A stretch of DNA of 64,000 nt from Phycisphaerales bacterium (GTDB lineage Bacteria > Planctomycetota > Phycisphaerae > Phycisphaerales > SM1A02). The position numbers were made by a program, and so were the translations under genes. Under the pieces are notes generated by a model. That model searched no databases and was not told the origin of the DNA. It was given only the letters and a program-made list of their open reading frames with translations. This document shows, in pieces, positions 37,739-46,616 of the stretch. The stretch lies in assembly GCA_014238125.1 (NCBI GenBank), contig JABABS010000034.1:62001-126000 (forward strand), read 5' to 3'. The number at the start of each line of letters is the position of its first letter. Within the stretch, counting starts at the first letter, position 1.

Positions 37739-39079
37739 ATGAATATGATCATTTGCGGCGCCACGGAAACTGGCGCACACGCAGCAGAAATTTTTGCATC
37801 AAAAGGTTACAACGTTACAGTCGTTGATACCGATCTTGCTGCGCTTGAAGTCCTCGGCGAAGCACTCGACATTGCAACGCTCCAAGGGAAACCTGCGTCT
37901 GCAAGTGTGTTAAAACAAGCTGGCGCTGAAGATGCAGACGCTGTGATCGCAACAACTGATGTTGATGAAGTGAACTTGCTCTGCGCATCTGCTGCTTCAT
38001 ACTTGGGCGCCGACCGAGCATTTGCAACAGTCACGCACAGTACTTATTTAGACCGAGAAACACTTGATTATTCTCAGATCTTTTCAATTGATAGTTTAAT
38101 TTGCCCAGCATTTACAACTGCCCAAGCGATCGCTTCAAGATTGCGAAACCCTGCTGCTATTACAGTCGAACAACTCGCAGGACACACAATTGAAGTACAA
38201 CTTTTTGAGGCAAGCCGAGGCGCAGCTGGGCTGGGCCGCCGACTTGCAGATGTCGAACTTCCAACCGGCGCAAGACTTGCAGCGATTACGCGCGGTGATG
38301 ACACATATTTGCCCAGTGGAGTTAGTACTGTTGATGAGGGCGATCAAGTCTTACTTGTTGCAAACTCAGATGTATTTCATGAAGCGCGAAGATTGTTCCG
38401 TTCAAAAGATGCGGGTCGCAGAAACGTTGTCATCATGGGTGGATCTGCAATCGCAGTTTGGTTATGTAGAGCATTGAAAAACCGTGGATTTACCATCCGG
38501 CTCTTCGAAACTGACCGCGTTCGAGCAGAAGAATTGGCGACCAAATTAGAGTGGGTTACTGTATTACAGTCTGACCCAACGGATCCAAATGTCTTTACCG
38601 ATGAACACATTGAACACGCCGATGCGTTTGTTGCGCTCACCAAGGACGAACACAATATTCTGAGTTGCGCGTGGGCAGCAAGCTTAGGTGTGAACCAAAC
38701 ATATCCGGTGGTCAAGCGAACTGATTACGGCCCATTCGTTGAAGCAATGGGCATCACCAAGACCTTTAATCCGCAAGATCTCGCCATTCGAGAAATTGAA
38801 AAGCGATTCAATCGACAACGTTTGTCGTGTATCGCTGAACTTGCTGGAGGTGCTTTATCAATTTATCGCATCCGTGTAGGACGTGGTGCAGAAGTTATCA
38901 ATAAACCACTCTCTGCGTTAGAACTCATGCCCGACTGCATGATCGTAGTTATTGAGCATGATGAACACACTGGTGTTGTGCCCACAGCAAGTGAAGTGTT
39001 ACATGAAAACGATGTCGTGTTCACAGTAGTGCGACAAGGATTTGAAGAGGAACTTCGCAAGCTTTTTGCAGTGAAGTAA
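37739..39079 (+). CDS. trkA: Trk potassium uptake regulator TrkA
   Basis: A 446-residue protein with two RCK halves (NAD-binding TrkA_N plus TrkA_C each): MNMIICGATETGAHAAEIFA...VTVVDTD at the start and VVIMGGSAIAVWLCRALK...IRLFETD near residue 232. The first nucleotide loop reads GATETG instead of the usual GxGxxG, and the second GGSAIA. TrkA gates the TrkH channel through bound NAD(H) or ATP. ATG 37739 has AGGA upstream. The gene is 4 bp from trkH. Confidence 0.93.
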   Translation: MNMIICGATETGAHAAEIFASKGYNVTVVDTDLAALEVLGEALDIATLQGKPASASVLKQAGAEDADAVIATTDVDEVNLLCASAASYLGADRAFATVTHSTYLDRETLDYSQIFSIDSLICPAFTTAQAIASRLRNPAAITVEQLAGHTIEVQLFEASRGAAGLGRRLADVELPTGARLAAITRGDDTYLPSGVSTVDEGDQVLLVANSDVFHEARRLFRSKDAGRRNVVIMGGSAIAVWLCRALKNRGFTIRLFETDRVRAEELATKLEWVTVLQSDPTDPNVFTDEHIEHADAFVALTKDEHNILSCAWAASLGVNQTYPVVKRTDYGPFVEAMGITKTFNPQDLAIREIEKRFNRQRLSCIAELAGGALSIYRIRVGRGAEVINKPLSALELMPDCMIVVIEHDEHTGVVPTASEVLHENDVVFTVVRQGFEEELRKLFAVK

Positions 39080-39083
39080 AGGT

Positions 39084-40640
39084 ATGAATTACCGCCTCAT
39101 TCTCAGACAACTTGGTTTGCTCGTTCTTGTGCTCAGCGGTTTGTTGTTGCTCATTTGGGGTTGGGCTGCTATTGAGTTTGAATTGATAGAAGACAAACCC
39201 CATTCCACACACTTACCAATTCTATTATCAGCAGCATTTGGTGCTGTTATTGCTGGTTTGTTTCTCATTGTTGGGAAGAAACCAAAAAATGAACAGGGAA
39301 CGGGTTCGATGGGAAGGCGTGAAGCACTTTTACTTGTTTCATCAAGTTGGTTTGTTGGCGCTATTGTTTCCGCTGCACCGTTCTTGCTCTGGGCGAGGAT
39401 GGCTGCGGAAAAGGATCACCCTTTTCAATCTGTGATTAATTGTTTCTTTGAAGCAATGAGTGGGTTGACAACAACTGGCGCTACAATTTTGACTGACATT
39501 GCAACGCTACCCGAACCGTTACTGTTATGGCGATCTCTAATACAGTGGCTTGGCGGGCTTGGCATTGTTGTTTTGTTTGTTGCCGTGTTACCTAGCCTTG
39601 GCGTCGGCGCCAAAAAATTATTCCGCGTTGAAGCCCCAGGCCCAGACCCCGAAGGTGTTCGACCACATATTCGTGAGACAGCTCGCATCCTATGGATGAT
39701 TTATGTTGGCATGACGATTATTGAAATCGTTACCTATCGTATCGCTGGCATGAACTGGTTTGATGCAACATGCCATTCATTTACAACACTTGCAACAGGT
39801 GGTTTCAGTACGCAAAACGCAAGCTTGGGGCATTATAACTCTCGATGGATTGATATCATCACGATCGTGTTTATGGTTCTTGCTGGCGCAAATTTTGGAT
39901 TGTACTACGCTGCTATCCGAGGAAGGCTACGGGTCATATGGTCCGATACCGAATTTAGGTTCTACATGTTCCTACTCACTGCGGGGTCAGCAATTGTAGT
40001 CTTCTCGCTTCTGGGAAGCGGCCAAGCTTTGACCTCCACCACTGGTTCTACTGAAAGTTCGTCAATCGGCAACACAATTACTCAGGGCGTGTTCACGGCG
40101 GTTTCAATCCAGACGAATACCGGGTTCACCATCGCCGACTACGACACGTGGCCATTCACCGCCAAGGCGGTGATCGTGATGATGATGTTCATCGGCGGAT
40201 GCGCCGGGTCCACCGCCGGCGGAATCAAGGTTATAAGAATATGGATCGCACTGAAGGTCATGTTTGGCGAGCTTGAACGGGCATTCAGACCGAGTGTTGT
40301 GCGACCATTGAAGGTTGGAAAAGCAGCAATCGACCCAGAGCTCAAACTCGCAACCATCTCGTATGTTCTTGGAGTTGTTGTTCTTTTTACTGCTGGCGCT
40401 GGGGCGTTGATGATCCTTGAATCTGGCAACCCAGAATGTGATTTTACAACTGCTGCGACTGCTTCCATCGCAACAATTTGCACAGTCGGTCCGGGGTTGG
40501 CAAAAGTTGGTGCAACGCAAAATTACGAATGGTTTAGTGATGCATCTAAACTGTTGTTGTGCATGCTCATGGCGATTGGACGGCTCGAAGTGTTCGCAGT
40601 CCTCGTCTTACTCACGCCGCGATTCTGGCGATCGGCGTGA
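39084..40640 (+). CDS. trkH: Trk potassium uptake transporter TrkH
   Basis: A 518-residue K+ transporter with four pore loops: SGLTTTGATIL, FTTLATGGFST, VSIQTNTGFT and ICTVGPGL, each with the selectivity glycine. It forms the membrane pore of the Trk system with TrkA. About 150 bp (40081-40230, coding for the third pore loop and the next helix) has a G+C content near 61 percent by hand count and nearly all G/C third positions, unlike the rest of the gene. The 3' end overlaps the next gene by four bases (GTGA). Confidence 0.95.
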   Translation: MNYRLILRQLGLLVLVLSGLLLLIWGWAAIEFELIEDKPHSTHLPILLSAAFGAVIAGLFLIVGKKPKNEQGTGSMGRREALLLVSSSWFVGAIVSAAPFLLWARMAAEKDHPFQSVINCFFEAMSGLTTTGATILTDIATLPEPLLLWRSLIQWLGGLGIVVLFVAVLPSLGVGAKKLFRVEAPGPDPEGVRPHIRETARILWMIYVGMTIIEIVTYRIAGMNWFDATCHSFTTLATGGFSTQNASLGHYNSRWIDIITIVFMVLAGANFGLYYAAIRGRLRVIWSDTEFRFYMFLLTAGSAIVVFSLLGSGQALTSTTGSTESSSIGNTITQGVFTAVSIQTNTGFTIADYDTWPFTAKAVIVMMMFIGGCAGSTAGGIKVIRIWIALKVMFGELERAFRPSVVRPLKVGKAAIDPELKLATISYVLGVVVLFTAGAGALMILESGNPECDFTTAATASIATICTVGPGLAKVGATQNYEWFSDASKLLLCMLMAIGRLEVFAVLVLLTPRFWRSA

Positions 40641-41050
40641 ATAAAAAAATAATCTCAAGATGCTTTGTGGGTGGAGCAATTCTCATCATTGCTTGTCCGC
40701 TTTTACTAGAATACATATTTCACATTCGACCAAAAAATCTCTTACGATTCGTAGGAATTCGGTACGTTCAGATTGAATATTGGTTTTTTGTTTCGAGTGT
40801 TTTTTTAATGATTTCAGCTTGGTTGCAATTTCCATTCAAAGAAGAGGAGGCGTGGCACTGCGTGTGCGGATACGACCTTTCATTTTCAAATCAAAAATCA
40901 AAAAAATGCCCCGAGTGCGGCAATGAAACAGCATTAGAATGGTCAGCAGTACAAGGAACATTTTCGAGAAAAACTGCAAGACGGTTCACTTGGGCAATTT
41001 TTTTATTCCTCGGATCTATCGTTACGTTCGGAATTGGTCTATTAGTATAA
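40637..41050 (+). CDS. Small membrane protein with CGYDL zinc ribbon
   Basis: A 137-residue protein with two N-terminal helices (about 5-25 and 50-65), then CVCGYDLSFSNQKSKKCPECG, and one C-terminal helix. The C-x-CGYDL...CPECG knuckle is a common planctomycete zinc ribbon of unknown role. The GTG start overlaps the trkH stop (GTGA), so it is coupled to trkH. Function unknown. Confidence 0.7.
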   Translation: MNKKIISRCFVGGAILIIACPLLLEYIFHIRPKNLLRFVGIRYVQIEYWFFVSSVFLMISAWLQFPFKEEEAWHCVCGYDLSFSNQKSKKCPECGNETALEWSAVQGTFSRKTARRFTWAIFLFLGSIVTFGIGLLV

Positions 41051-41078
41051 CTTGTAGATGGATGGGCAGATGTGTAAT

Positions 41079-41636
41079 TTACATCGGCTTGTCGTTGATT
41101 GTGATGTCGTAGATTTCAAGAAGTTTTTCTTTGTCAAAAATCATTTCTTTTCGACTCGTACCTACAACTTCATACCTTGGTGTTAATTCAATCGCATCGC
41201 ACGGGCAATCTTCCTCGCACATGCCACAAAATATACATTTCAATTCATCTATCTCAAAAACGAGTGGTCGTTTTTCGCGATCATCCCATGGTGCTGGTTC
41301 AGCCACGATTGTGATGCAGTTTGCGGGACAAGCTGTTGAACACATAAAACAAGCGACACATCGCTCGCGGCCTTGCTCATCACGATTCAAACGGTGTACA
41401 CCTCGGAAGGTCGAGCGTTCTTGCCCGCCCTCAAGAACATCTCGTTCGTCACGCTTTTGTTCGGGATATTGCACAACCCAAATATTCTTTTTGTTCGCAC
41501 CATCGCGTCCAACATTACCTAAACAGTGGCGGAACGTTGTCCCAAGCCCGCGTAATACCGCGGGAACGAAGAAATAGTCCGACGATCTCATCGATCTAGG
41601 CGTGACATCAACAATGTAATTTTCGCGTTGCACCAT
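41079..41636 (-). CDS. nuoI: NADH-quinone oxidoreductase subunit I (NuoI)
   Basis: A 185-residue ferredoxin-like protein with two 4Fe-4S motifs, CVACFMCSTACP and CIFCGMCEEDCP, and the NuoI features RFRGVH-like (STFRGVHRLNRDE) and YEVVGTSRKEM. It passes electrons between peripheral clusters of complex I. It stands alone: no other nuo gene is in the window. The ATG at 41636 lies nine bases from a perfect TATAAT (41651-41646), so the message is nearly leaderless. An upstream TTG at 41666 would put that promoter inside the gene. Confidence 0.9.
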   Translation of the reverse strand: MVQRENYIVDVTPRSMRSSDYFFVPAVLRGLGTTFRHCLGNVGRDGANKKNIWVVQYPEQKRDERDVLEGGQERSTFRGVHRLNRDEQGRERCVACFMCSTACPANCITIVAEPAPWDDREKRPLVFEIDELKCIFCGMCEEDCPCDAIELTPRYEVVGTSRKEMIFDKEKLLEIYDITINDKPM

Positions 41637-41645
41637 AGAGCAGCC

Positions 41646-41651
41646 ATTATA
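41646..41651 (-). promoter_or_regulatory. -10 element of nuoI with leaderless spacing
   Basis: TATAAT on the minus strand ends nine bases before the nuoI ATG. The -35 side has TTGACA only nine bases upstream, which is too close to be its partner, so the -35 is unclear. Confidence 0.5.
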
Positions 41652-41683
41652 GTAACCTGCTGTCAAGTTGACCGCGAGTCAAG

Positions 41684-41689
41684 TACAAT
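41684..41689 (+). promoter_or_regulatory. -10 element of the ATP synthase cluster with leaderless spacing
   Basis: TACAAT lies six bases before the ATG of the atpZ-like gene. TGTCAA at 41661-41666 is 17 bp upstream and is a weak -35. The nuoI promoter is immediately divergent. Confidence 0.45.
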
Positions 41690-41695
41690 CTCCAA

Positions 41696-41917
41696 ATGCC
41701 TCAAACGCAATCAAGTCGAGTCTGGAAACTTTCTGCGATGGGATTCACCTTTGTCTCGATGATCATCGCAGGCGGCCTCATCGGCTGGGGCCTTTCATGG
41801 GTCTTTGGTCAAACAGAACACGAGCGAGTGTTCATTGTCACGGGTGCCGTATTAGGGATAATTGTGGGCATGGTCGATTTCATCCGAGATGCGCTCAAAG
41901 CAATCAAGAATAATTAA
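41696..41917 (+). CDS. AtpZ/AtpI-like small membrane protein
   Basis: A 73-residue protein with two helices (FTFVSMIIAGGLIGWGLSW and VFIVTGAVLGIIVGMVDFI). It matches the short ATPase_gene1 (AtpZ/AtpI) family that precedes ATP synthase operons and helps c-ring assembly or Mg/Ca uptake. It has no ribosome binding site and a -10 hexamer directly upstream. It is 2 bp from the next gene. Confidence 0.75.
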   Translation: MPQTQSSRVWKLSAMGFTFVSMIIAGGLIGWGLSWVFGQTEHERVFIVTGAVLGIIVGMVDFIRDALKAIKNN

Positions 41918-41919
41918 CA

Positions 41920-42336
41920 ATGAATAACCCAGAAATATCACTCTCTTTTCGCAATATAGCCACCGCTCAATGCACCGCTACCACACTCGCAGCCGCTCTC
42001 TGGATTGCTGGTTCATTTATAGGTGGATTCGGTGGTCAAATCGCTGCAGTTGGGGCTGCAGAATCATTGCTCTTGTTGGTCGTTTCTCTCATCATTCTGG
42101 TACTCTTTTCGCCCAATAAAAAACGTCCCGTCGCGTCATTGGCTAGCCTCTGGTCAGCCACGTCTTTTATACGATTTCTTGCAGCACTTGTGGCATCTAC
42201 TTTGCTATACTACGTGGCTCAGTTTGAGCTTCGATCTTTACTGTTTTCGTTCCTTTTGACCTCCATTTTTCTGCTTATTGCCGAGACCAAAACAATCTCT
42301 TCTATGTTGACAAAATGTAGTTCACAAACTCTGTAA
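41920..42336 (+). CDS. ATP synthase subunit I-like membrane protein
   Basis: A 138-residue protein with four hydrophobic segments, placed between the atpZ-like gene and atpB. Length, topology and position match the AtpI (ATP synthase I) family; sequence similarity alone is not decisive. AtpI-type proteins act in c-ring assembly. The next gene begins 18 bp later. Confidence 0.6.
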   Translation: MNNPEISLSFRNIATAQCTATTLAAALWIAGSFIGGFGGQIAAVGAAESLLLLVVSLIILVLFSPNKKRPVASLASLWSATSFIRFLAALVASTLLYYVAQFELRSLLFSFLLTSIFLLIAETKTISSMLTKCSSQTL

Positions 42337-42354
42337 AAAGTTTCCCAACAACAC

Positions 42355-43248
42355 ATGTTCCCATTTATTGCCAGCAACAACCCGATTCATCATATTCTTG
42401 ACAAGCCTGTCTCTGGAGTCGAGTCGGGTTTTACGATTCATATGGCATCGCTCTTCATTGCCGCTATCGTAACATTGATTATTTTGCGGTATTCAGCGAG
42501 GCGAATTTCAGTTGGCGATGAAAGTTTAGGAACAGATCGATACCTTACAAAGGGTCGTATTCCACAACTGATTGAAGTCATCACTCTCTACATGCGTGAC
42601 AGTGTCATCAAACCAGTTCTTGGAAAAGATACGAATCGTTTTCTGCCATACCTGTTATCTGTCTTTTACTTCATATTGACATGCAACTTGCTTGGCATGG
42701 TCCCATTTGCAGACATTCAAGTAGTTTTCGGCAAACTTGCAATGCAACGTGAAACCGATTGGATCTTATTTGGCGGAACTGCAACGAGTAACATCAATAT
42801 AACAATCGGTCTTGCTATTGTTTCATTCTTCGTTATTCAAGTTCACGCGTTCAAATCACTGGGTGTAGGTGGATGGGCACATCACTTAACTGGTGGTGCC
42901 CCACTGTACCTTTTACCAATCATGCTCCCAATTGAATTTATGGGTATGTTTATTAAACCTGCCGCGTTGGCAATTCGTTTATTCGCAAACATGGTTGGTG
43001 GACACACGATGCTCGCAGTCCTCACGATGTTTGGCATGATGGCATTTGAAGCAACATCAAGTTGGTTCATTACTGGATCAATCGGAGTTGTTTCAACAAT
43101 CGCCGCTGTCATTATTAGTTTCTTAGAACTTTTTGTCGCTTTTCTACAGGCGTTCATTTTCATGTTCCTCACAACTGTTTTCATTGGGCAAATGTCGCAC
43201 CATGGTGATGAGCACGAAAACCACGCTTTGGAGACCGTGACACACTAA
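42355..43248 (+). CDS. atpB: ATP synthase subunit a
   Basis: A 297-residue Fo subunit with the conserved C-terminal helix carrying the essential Arg (AALAIRLFANMVGGHTML) and a later FLELFVAFLQAFIFMFLTTVFIG. It forms the proton half-channels against the c-ring. The N-terminal part (KGRIPQLIEVI, FLPYLLSVFYFILTCNLLGMVP) is family-typical. The gene is followed by a hairpin at 43255-43275. Confidence 0.96.
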   Translation: MFPFIASNNPIHHILDKPVSGVESGFTIHMASLFIAAIVTLIILRYSARRISVGDESLGTDRYLTKGRIPQLIEVITLYMRDSVIKPVLGKDTNRFLPYLLSVFYFILTCNLLGMVPFADIQVVFGKLAMQRETDWILFGGTATSNINITIGLAIVSFFVIQVHAFKSLGVGGWAHHLTGGAPLYLLPIMLPIEFMGMFIKPAALAIRLFANMVGGHTMLAVLTMFGMMAFEATSSWFITGSIGVVSTIAAVIISFLELFVAFLQAFIFMFLTTVFIGQMSHHGDEHENHALETVTH

Positions 43249-43254
43249 TTGATT

Positions 43255-43275
43255 GACCCATCGTGGGAATGGGTC
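43255..43275 (+). promoter_or_regulatory. Hairpin between atpB and atpE
   Basis: GACCCAT (43255-43261) pairs with ATGGGTC (43269-43275) around a 7-base loop; T-rich sequence follows. It may act as an mRNA processing or stability site that raises c-subunit expression, or a partial terminator. Confidence 0.4.
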
Positions 43276-43338
43276 TTGTACTTCTTTTCTTGATAGCAGC
43301 TGCACCCACGGCAACTGCATGAAAAACTGGATGAAATT

Positions 43339-43686
43339 ATGAAAAAGCTTGTTGCTTTCACTGCTCTGGCCTCACTAGGCCTCATGACGTTTGATGTTGA
43401 TCTCGCCGCTGCTCAAGACGCTGCTCACGGTACAAGTGATGCAGCTGAAACGCTTGCAAAGATTGGTGCAAGTGGTCTTAAAGGAATTGGTGGCGGTCTC
43501 GCTGCTGGCCTAGGCGCCCTTGGTGCTGGTGTTGGTATTGGTCGTATTGGTGGTAGCGCTGTTGAAGCGATTGCTCGTCAACCTGAAATGGCTGGCACAA
43601 TCGGTACCAACATGATTATTACCGCTGCACTCGTTGAAGGTGTTGCACTTTTTGCTGTTGTTATTGGACTTCTTGCCATCATCTAA
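43339..43686 (+). CDS. atpE: ATP synthase subunit c with N-terminal extension
   Basis: A 115-residue protein. An N-terminal signal-like segment (about 1-25, ending LAAA) precedes a two-helix c-subunit hairpin with the polar loop ARQPE and the ion-binding Glu in ALVEGVALFAVV. The Na+-type ligands (Gln in helix 1, Ser/Thr after the Glu) are absent, with Ile and Gly there, so the ring should be proton-coupled. Typical c-subunits are 70-85 residues, so a cleaved leader of about 25-30 residues is likely. Hairpins flank the gene on both sides. Confidence 0.93.
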   Translation: MKKLVAFTALASLGLMTFDVDLAAAQDAAHGTSDAAETLAKIGASGLKGIGGGLAAGLGALGAGVGIGRIGGSAVEAIARQPEMAGTIGTNMIITAALVEGVALFAVVIGLLAII

Positions 43687-43695
43687 GGTTGTTGC

Positions 43696-43726
43696 GGGAA
43701 CACGGACAGGTTTTCTGCTGTCTCCC
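43696..43726 (+). promoter_or_regulatory. Hairpin between atpE and atpF
   Basis: GGGA and GACAG (43696-43709) pair with CTGTC and TCCC (43718-43726), with a small bulge on the left arm. It forms a stable stem just after the atpE stop and 30 bp before the atpF ATG, with no T-run. Confidence 0.4.
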
Positions 43727-43756
43727 ACAATACCCTACAACGTGTAAGGACCAACA

Positions 43757-44278
43757 ATGATGAACCCCTTCATAGCATCAGATTCACCCTTTGACATCAA
43801 CCTATTAACACTAGGAACATCGATTGTTGTTTTTGTGATCTTTTTATTGCTTGCGATGAAGTTCGTTTGGCCGCATCTACTCAAAGGTCTTGATGATCGT
43901 GACCAAAAACTGCGTGATGACCTTGAAGCCGCTGAAGAAGCAAGTCAACGAGCGAAATCTGCTCTTGAAGAATACGAACAAGAATTGCTCTCTGCTCGAA
44001 CTGAGGCAGGCGAAATGATCGCCAAAGCTCGCAACGATGCGAAAGCTGCTGCAGAAGAACTCCGTGCTAATAACACACGTGAACTTACTGAACTGAAAAA
44101 AGCAGCATCGAATGAAATCGAAGCGGCGAAAAAAGCGGCAATCGGTGAACTTCATGCAGAAGCAAGTTCGCTCGCTGTTGCAATTGCGAGCAAAGTACTT
44201 GGTCGAGAAGTTGCAGCAGCGGACCAACAAGCTCTTATTGACGAATCACTTGCTAAATTAACGAGGTCGTCCAAGTGA
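43757..44278 (+). CDS. atpF: ATP synthase subunit b
   Basis: A 173-residue Fo stalk subunit with one N-terminal membrane helix (about 18-36) and a long, highly charged coiled coil with the family's early AEEAS.RAKSALEEYE pattern. It links Fo to F1 through the delta subunit. AGGA lies six bases before the ATG. The 3' end overlaps atpH by four bases. Confidence 0.94.
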   Translation: MMNPFIASDSPFDINLLTLGTSIVVFVIFLLLAMKFVWPHLLKGLDDRDQKLRDDLEAAEEASQRAKSALEEYEQELLSARTEAGEMIAKARNDAKAAAEELRANNTRELTELKKAASNEIEAAKKAAIGELHAEASSLAVAIASKVLGREVAAADQQALIDESLAKLTRSSK

Positions 44279-44874
44279 GAGTAAACGCCGACGCACTAGC
44301 CAAAGTCTACGCCAAAAGTCTTTTTGAACTGGCGATGGATGCTGGTGGCAGCGACAAACTCGTGGAAATTGCTGATGAACTTGAACAAATCTGTGAATTG
44401 GCACGTGAAGACAAAAAAATCAATTTGTTTCTCTCTTCCCCTGTTGTTGATGTCACTGCTCGGGGCAAGACGCTTTCTGCAATTTTTACAAACAGCATCA
44501 CTGATCTCACATTGAGATTCCTATTAGTACTCAACAATAAAGGGCGCCTCGATCGACTCGAATCAATCGAAACTGCCTTTGACCAACTCGTACAAGAGGA
44601 ATTTGGTCGTGTTGAAGTTGATGTAATTACTCCTGTTGCAATAGATACCGATTCACTTGCAACTATCAAAGAAAAAATTCACGCTGCTCTTGGCAAAGAG
44701 CCTGTGATACATCCCTATGTTGATGCGGGCTTGCTTGGTGGCATCAAACTACGTATTGGTGATCAACTCATTGACGGTTCACTGCAAACTCGCTTGCGAA
44801 ACCTAGGCGAAGAATTAAAAAACAACGGCGGCGCCGCCGTACGGGAACGCTACGAAGCGTTCATGGATAACTAA
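44275..44874 (+). CDS. atpH: ATP synthase subunit delta
   Basis: A 199-residue protein of the OSCP/delta family: an N-terminal helical domain starting VNADALAKVYAKSLFELA and a C-terminal domain with VDVITPVAIDTDSL and DAGLLGGIKLRIGDQLIDGSLQTRLRNL. It connects b to the top of F1. The GTG start (44275) overlaps the atpF stop. Confidence 0.95.
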   Translation: MRVNADALAKVYAKSLFELAMDAGGSDKLVEIADELEQICELAREDKKINLFLSSPVVDVTARGKTLSAIFTNSITDLTLRFLLVLNNKGRLDRLESIETAFDQLVQEEFGRVEVDVITPVAIDTDSLATIKEKIHAALGKEPVIHPYVDAGLLGGIKLRIGDQLIDGSLQTRLRNLGEELKNNGGAAVRERYEAFMDN

Positions 44875-44911
44875 AACCCTTTTATGAGACTCGAAAAGAT
44901 CGAGAAATACC

Positions 44912-46459
44912 GTGAAGATTAAAACAGACGAAATTACCTCAGTCATCAAACAAGAAATTGAACAGTTCTCTAGTGAACTTGAAATCTCAGAAGTCGGCCG
45001 AGTTGTCGAAGTTGGTGACGGAATCGCACGAATTTATGGGCTTTCCAACTGCATGGCTGGTGAGCTTGTTGAGTTCGAAACATCAAAAGGTCCAATTATG
45101 GGCCAGGCGATGAACCTTGAAGAAGACACTGTGGGTGCAATCATCTACGGTGAATATCTAGCAGTTGGAGAAGGCAATACAGTAAAAACAACTGGTCGCC
45201 TTTTGGAAGTGCCAACTGGTCCTGAACTTCTTGGTCGTGTTGTTGACCCGCTTGGCAATCCACTTGATGGTGGTCCTCAAATCAATGCTTCAAGCAGTTC
45301 TAAACTTGACATTGTCGCCCCGGGCATTGCTGCACGCCAACCGGTTGTAGAACCAATGCAAACTGGAATCAAGGCTGTGGATTCTATGATTCCAATTGGT
45401 CGTGGGCAACGTGAATTGATTATTGGTGACAGAAAAACAGGAAAAACTGCTGTTGGCATCGATGCAATAATCAATCAAAAGAAATATTGGGGCACAGACG
45501 AAGCAGTCGTTTGTATTTATGTTGCTGTTGGTCAGAAGGACTCAACTGTTGCGGGTGTTATTGAAACACTCAAAGAGTATGGCGCAATGGAATACACCAT
45601 TGTTGTTGTTGCTGGTTCTTCAACTTCTGCACCTTTGCAGTACATCGCTCCTTATGCAGGTTGTGCGATGGGCGAATACTTCATGTGGCAAGGCAAAGAA
45701 GGCAAAACTCCAAAGCACGCGCTTTGTGTGTACGACGACCTTTCAAAACAAGCGAACGCGTATCGCCAACTTTCACTATTGCTCCGTCGTCCTCCGGGCC
45801 GCGAAGCATACCCAGGTGACGTGTTCTACCTCCACAGTCGATTGCTTGAACGTGCAACGAAACTTTCTGACGCAAATGGTGGCGGCAGTTTGACTGCTCT
45901 TCCAATTATCGAAACACAAGAGGGTGACGTTTCCGCGTACATCCCAACTAATGTAATTTCAATTACAGACGGTCAAATTTATCTTCAACCAGAATTGTTT
46001 GCTTCGGGTATTCGCCCAGCGATCAACGTGGGTATTTCCGTGAGCCGGGTAGGCGGTAACGCTCAAATTAAGGCGATGAAAGAAGTTGCTGGTTCGCTTC
46101 GGTTAGATCTTGCAGCATTCCGTGAACTTGAAGCGTTTGCACAACTCGGTACTGAACTTGATGCTGCAAGCCAGCAACAACTCGACCGTGGTGCTCGTCT
46201 CGTTGAATTACTCAAGCAGGGTCAATACACACCATTCGACGCAATCGATCAATCAATTTCGATTTATGCCGCAGCTAAGGGCTTTGTTGATGATCTTCCA
46301 CTTAACCAAATCCATGCATTCGAAGAAGGCTTACTTGAGTACATGAAGACAACCGAGAAAGGAACACGCGACAAACTTGTCGAGGCTGGTTCTTTCAAAG
46401 GGCTTGAGGATGATTTTGCCAAAGTAATCAAAGAGTTTAGAGCAACGTTTTCTGCATAA
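44912..46459 (+). CDS. atpA: ATP synthase subunit alpha
   Basis: A 515-residue F1 subunit with the nucleotide-binding P-loop GDRKTGKTA near residue 172, the alpha signature [14 protein letters not shown], and [11 protein letters not shown]. It is a non-catalytic nucleotide-binding subunit of the hexamer. The start is GTG 44912. It is the last gene of the cluster: a strong terminator follows, and gamma, beta and epsilon subunit genes are absent from the window. Confidence 0.97.
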   Translation: MKIKTDEITSVIKQEIEQFSSELEISEVGRVVEVGDGIARIYGLSNCMAGELVEFETSKGPIMGQAMNLEEDTVGAIIYGEYLAVGEGNTVKTTGRLLEVPTGPELLGRVVDPLGNPLDGGPQINASSSSKLDIVAPGIAARQPVVEPMQTGIKAVDSMIPIGRGQRELIIGDRKTGKTAVGIDAIINQKKYWGTDEAVVCIYVAVGQKDSTVAGVIETLKEYGAMEYTIVVVAGSSTSAPLQYIAPYAGCAMGEYFMWQGKEGKTPKHALCVYDDLSKQANAYRQLSLLLRRPPGREAYPGDVFYLHSRLLERATKLSDANGGGSLTALPIIETQEGDVSAYIPTNVISITDGQIYLQPELFASGIRPAINVGISVSRVGGNAQIKAMKEVAGSLRLDLAAFRELEAFAQLGTELDAASQQQLDRGARLVELLKQGQYTPFDAIDQSISIYAAAKGFVDDLPLNQIHAFEEGLLEYMKTTEKGTRDKLVEAGSFKGLEDDFAKVIKEFRATFSA

Positions 46460-46477
46460 CTCCACACCTGATTTTTT

Positions 46478-46517
46478 AAAACCCCCTCGCAGCAAGTTGC
46501 GTGGGGGTTTTTGTTTT
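46478..46517 (+). terminator. Intrinsic terminator after atpA
   Basis: AAAACCCCC.CGC pairs with GCG.GGGGGTTTT around AGCAAGTT (arms 46478-46490 and 46499-46511), followed by a T-rich tract. It closes the ATP synthase cluster before any atpG gene. Confidence 0.88.
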
Positions 46518-46616
46518 TTACACCACAATATCGCTCCTTTGTCCATCTCTCAGGGGCTTGCACGGAGCATCGATTTATGGTCATAAAACAGGTTTTTGGT
46601 CGATTGAGAGTCGGAT

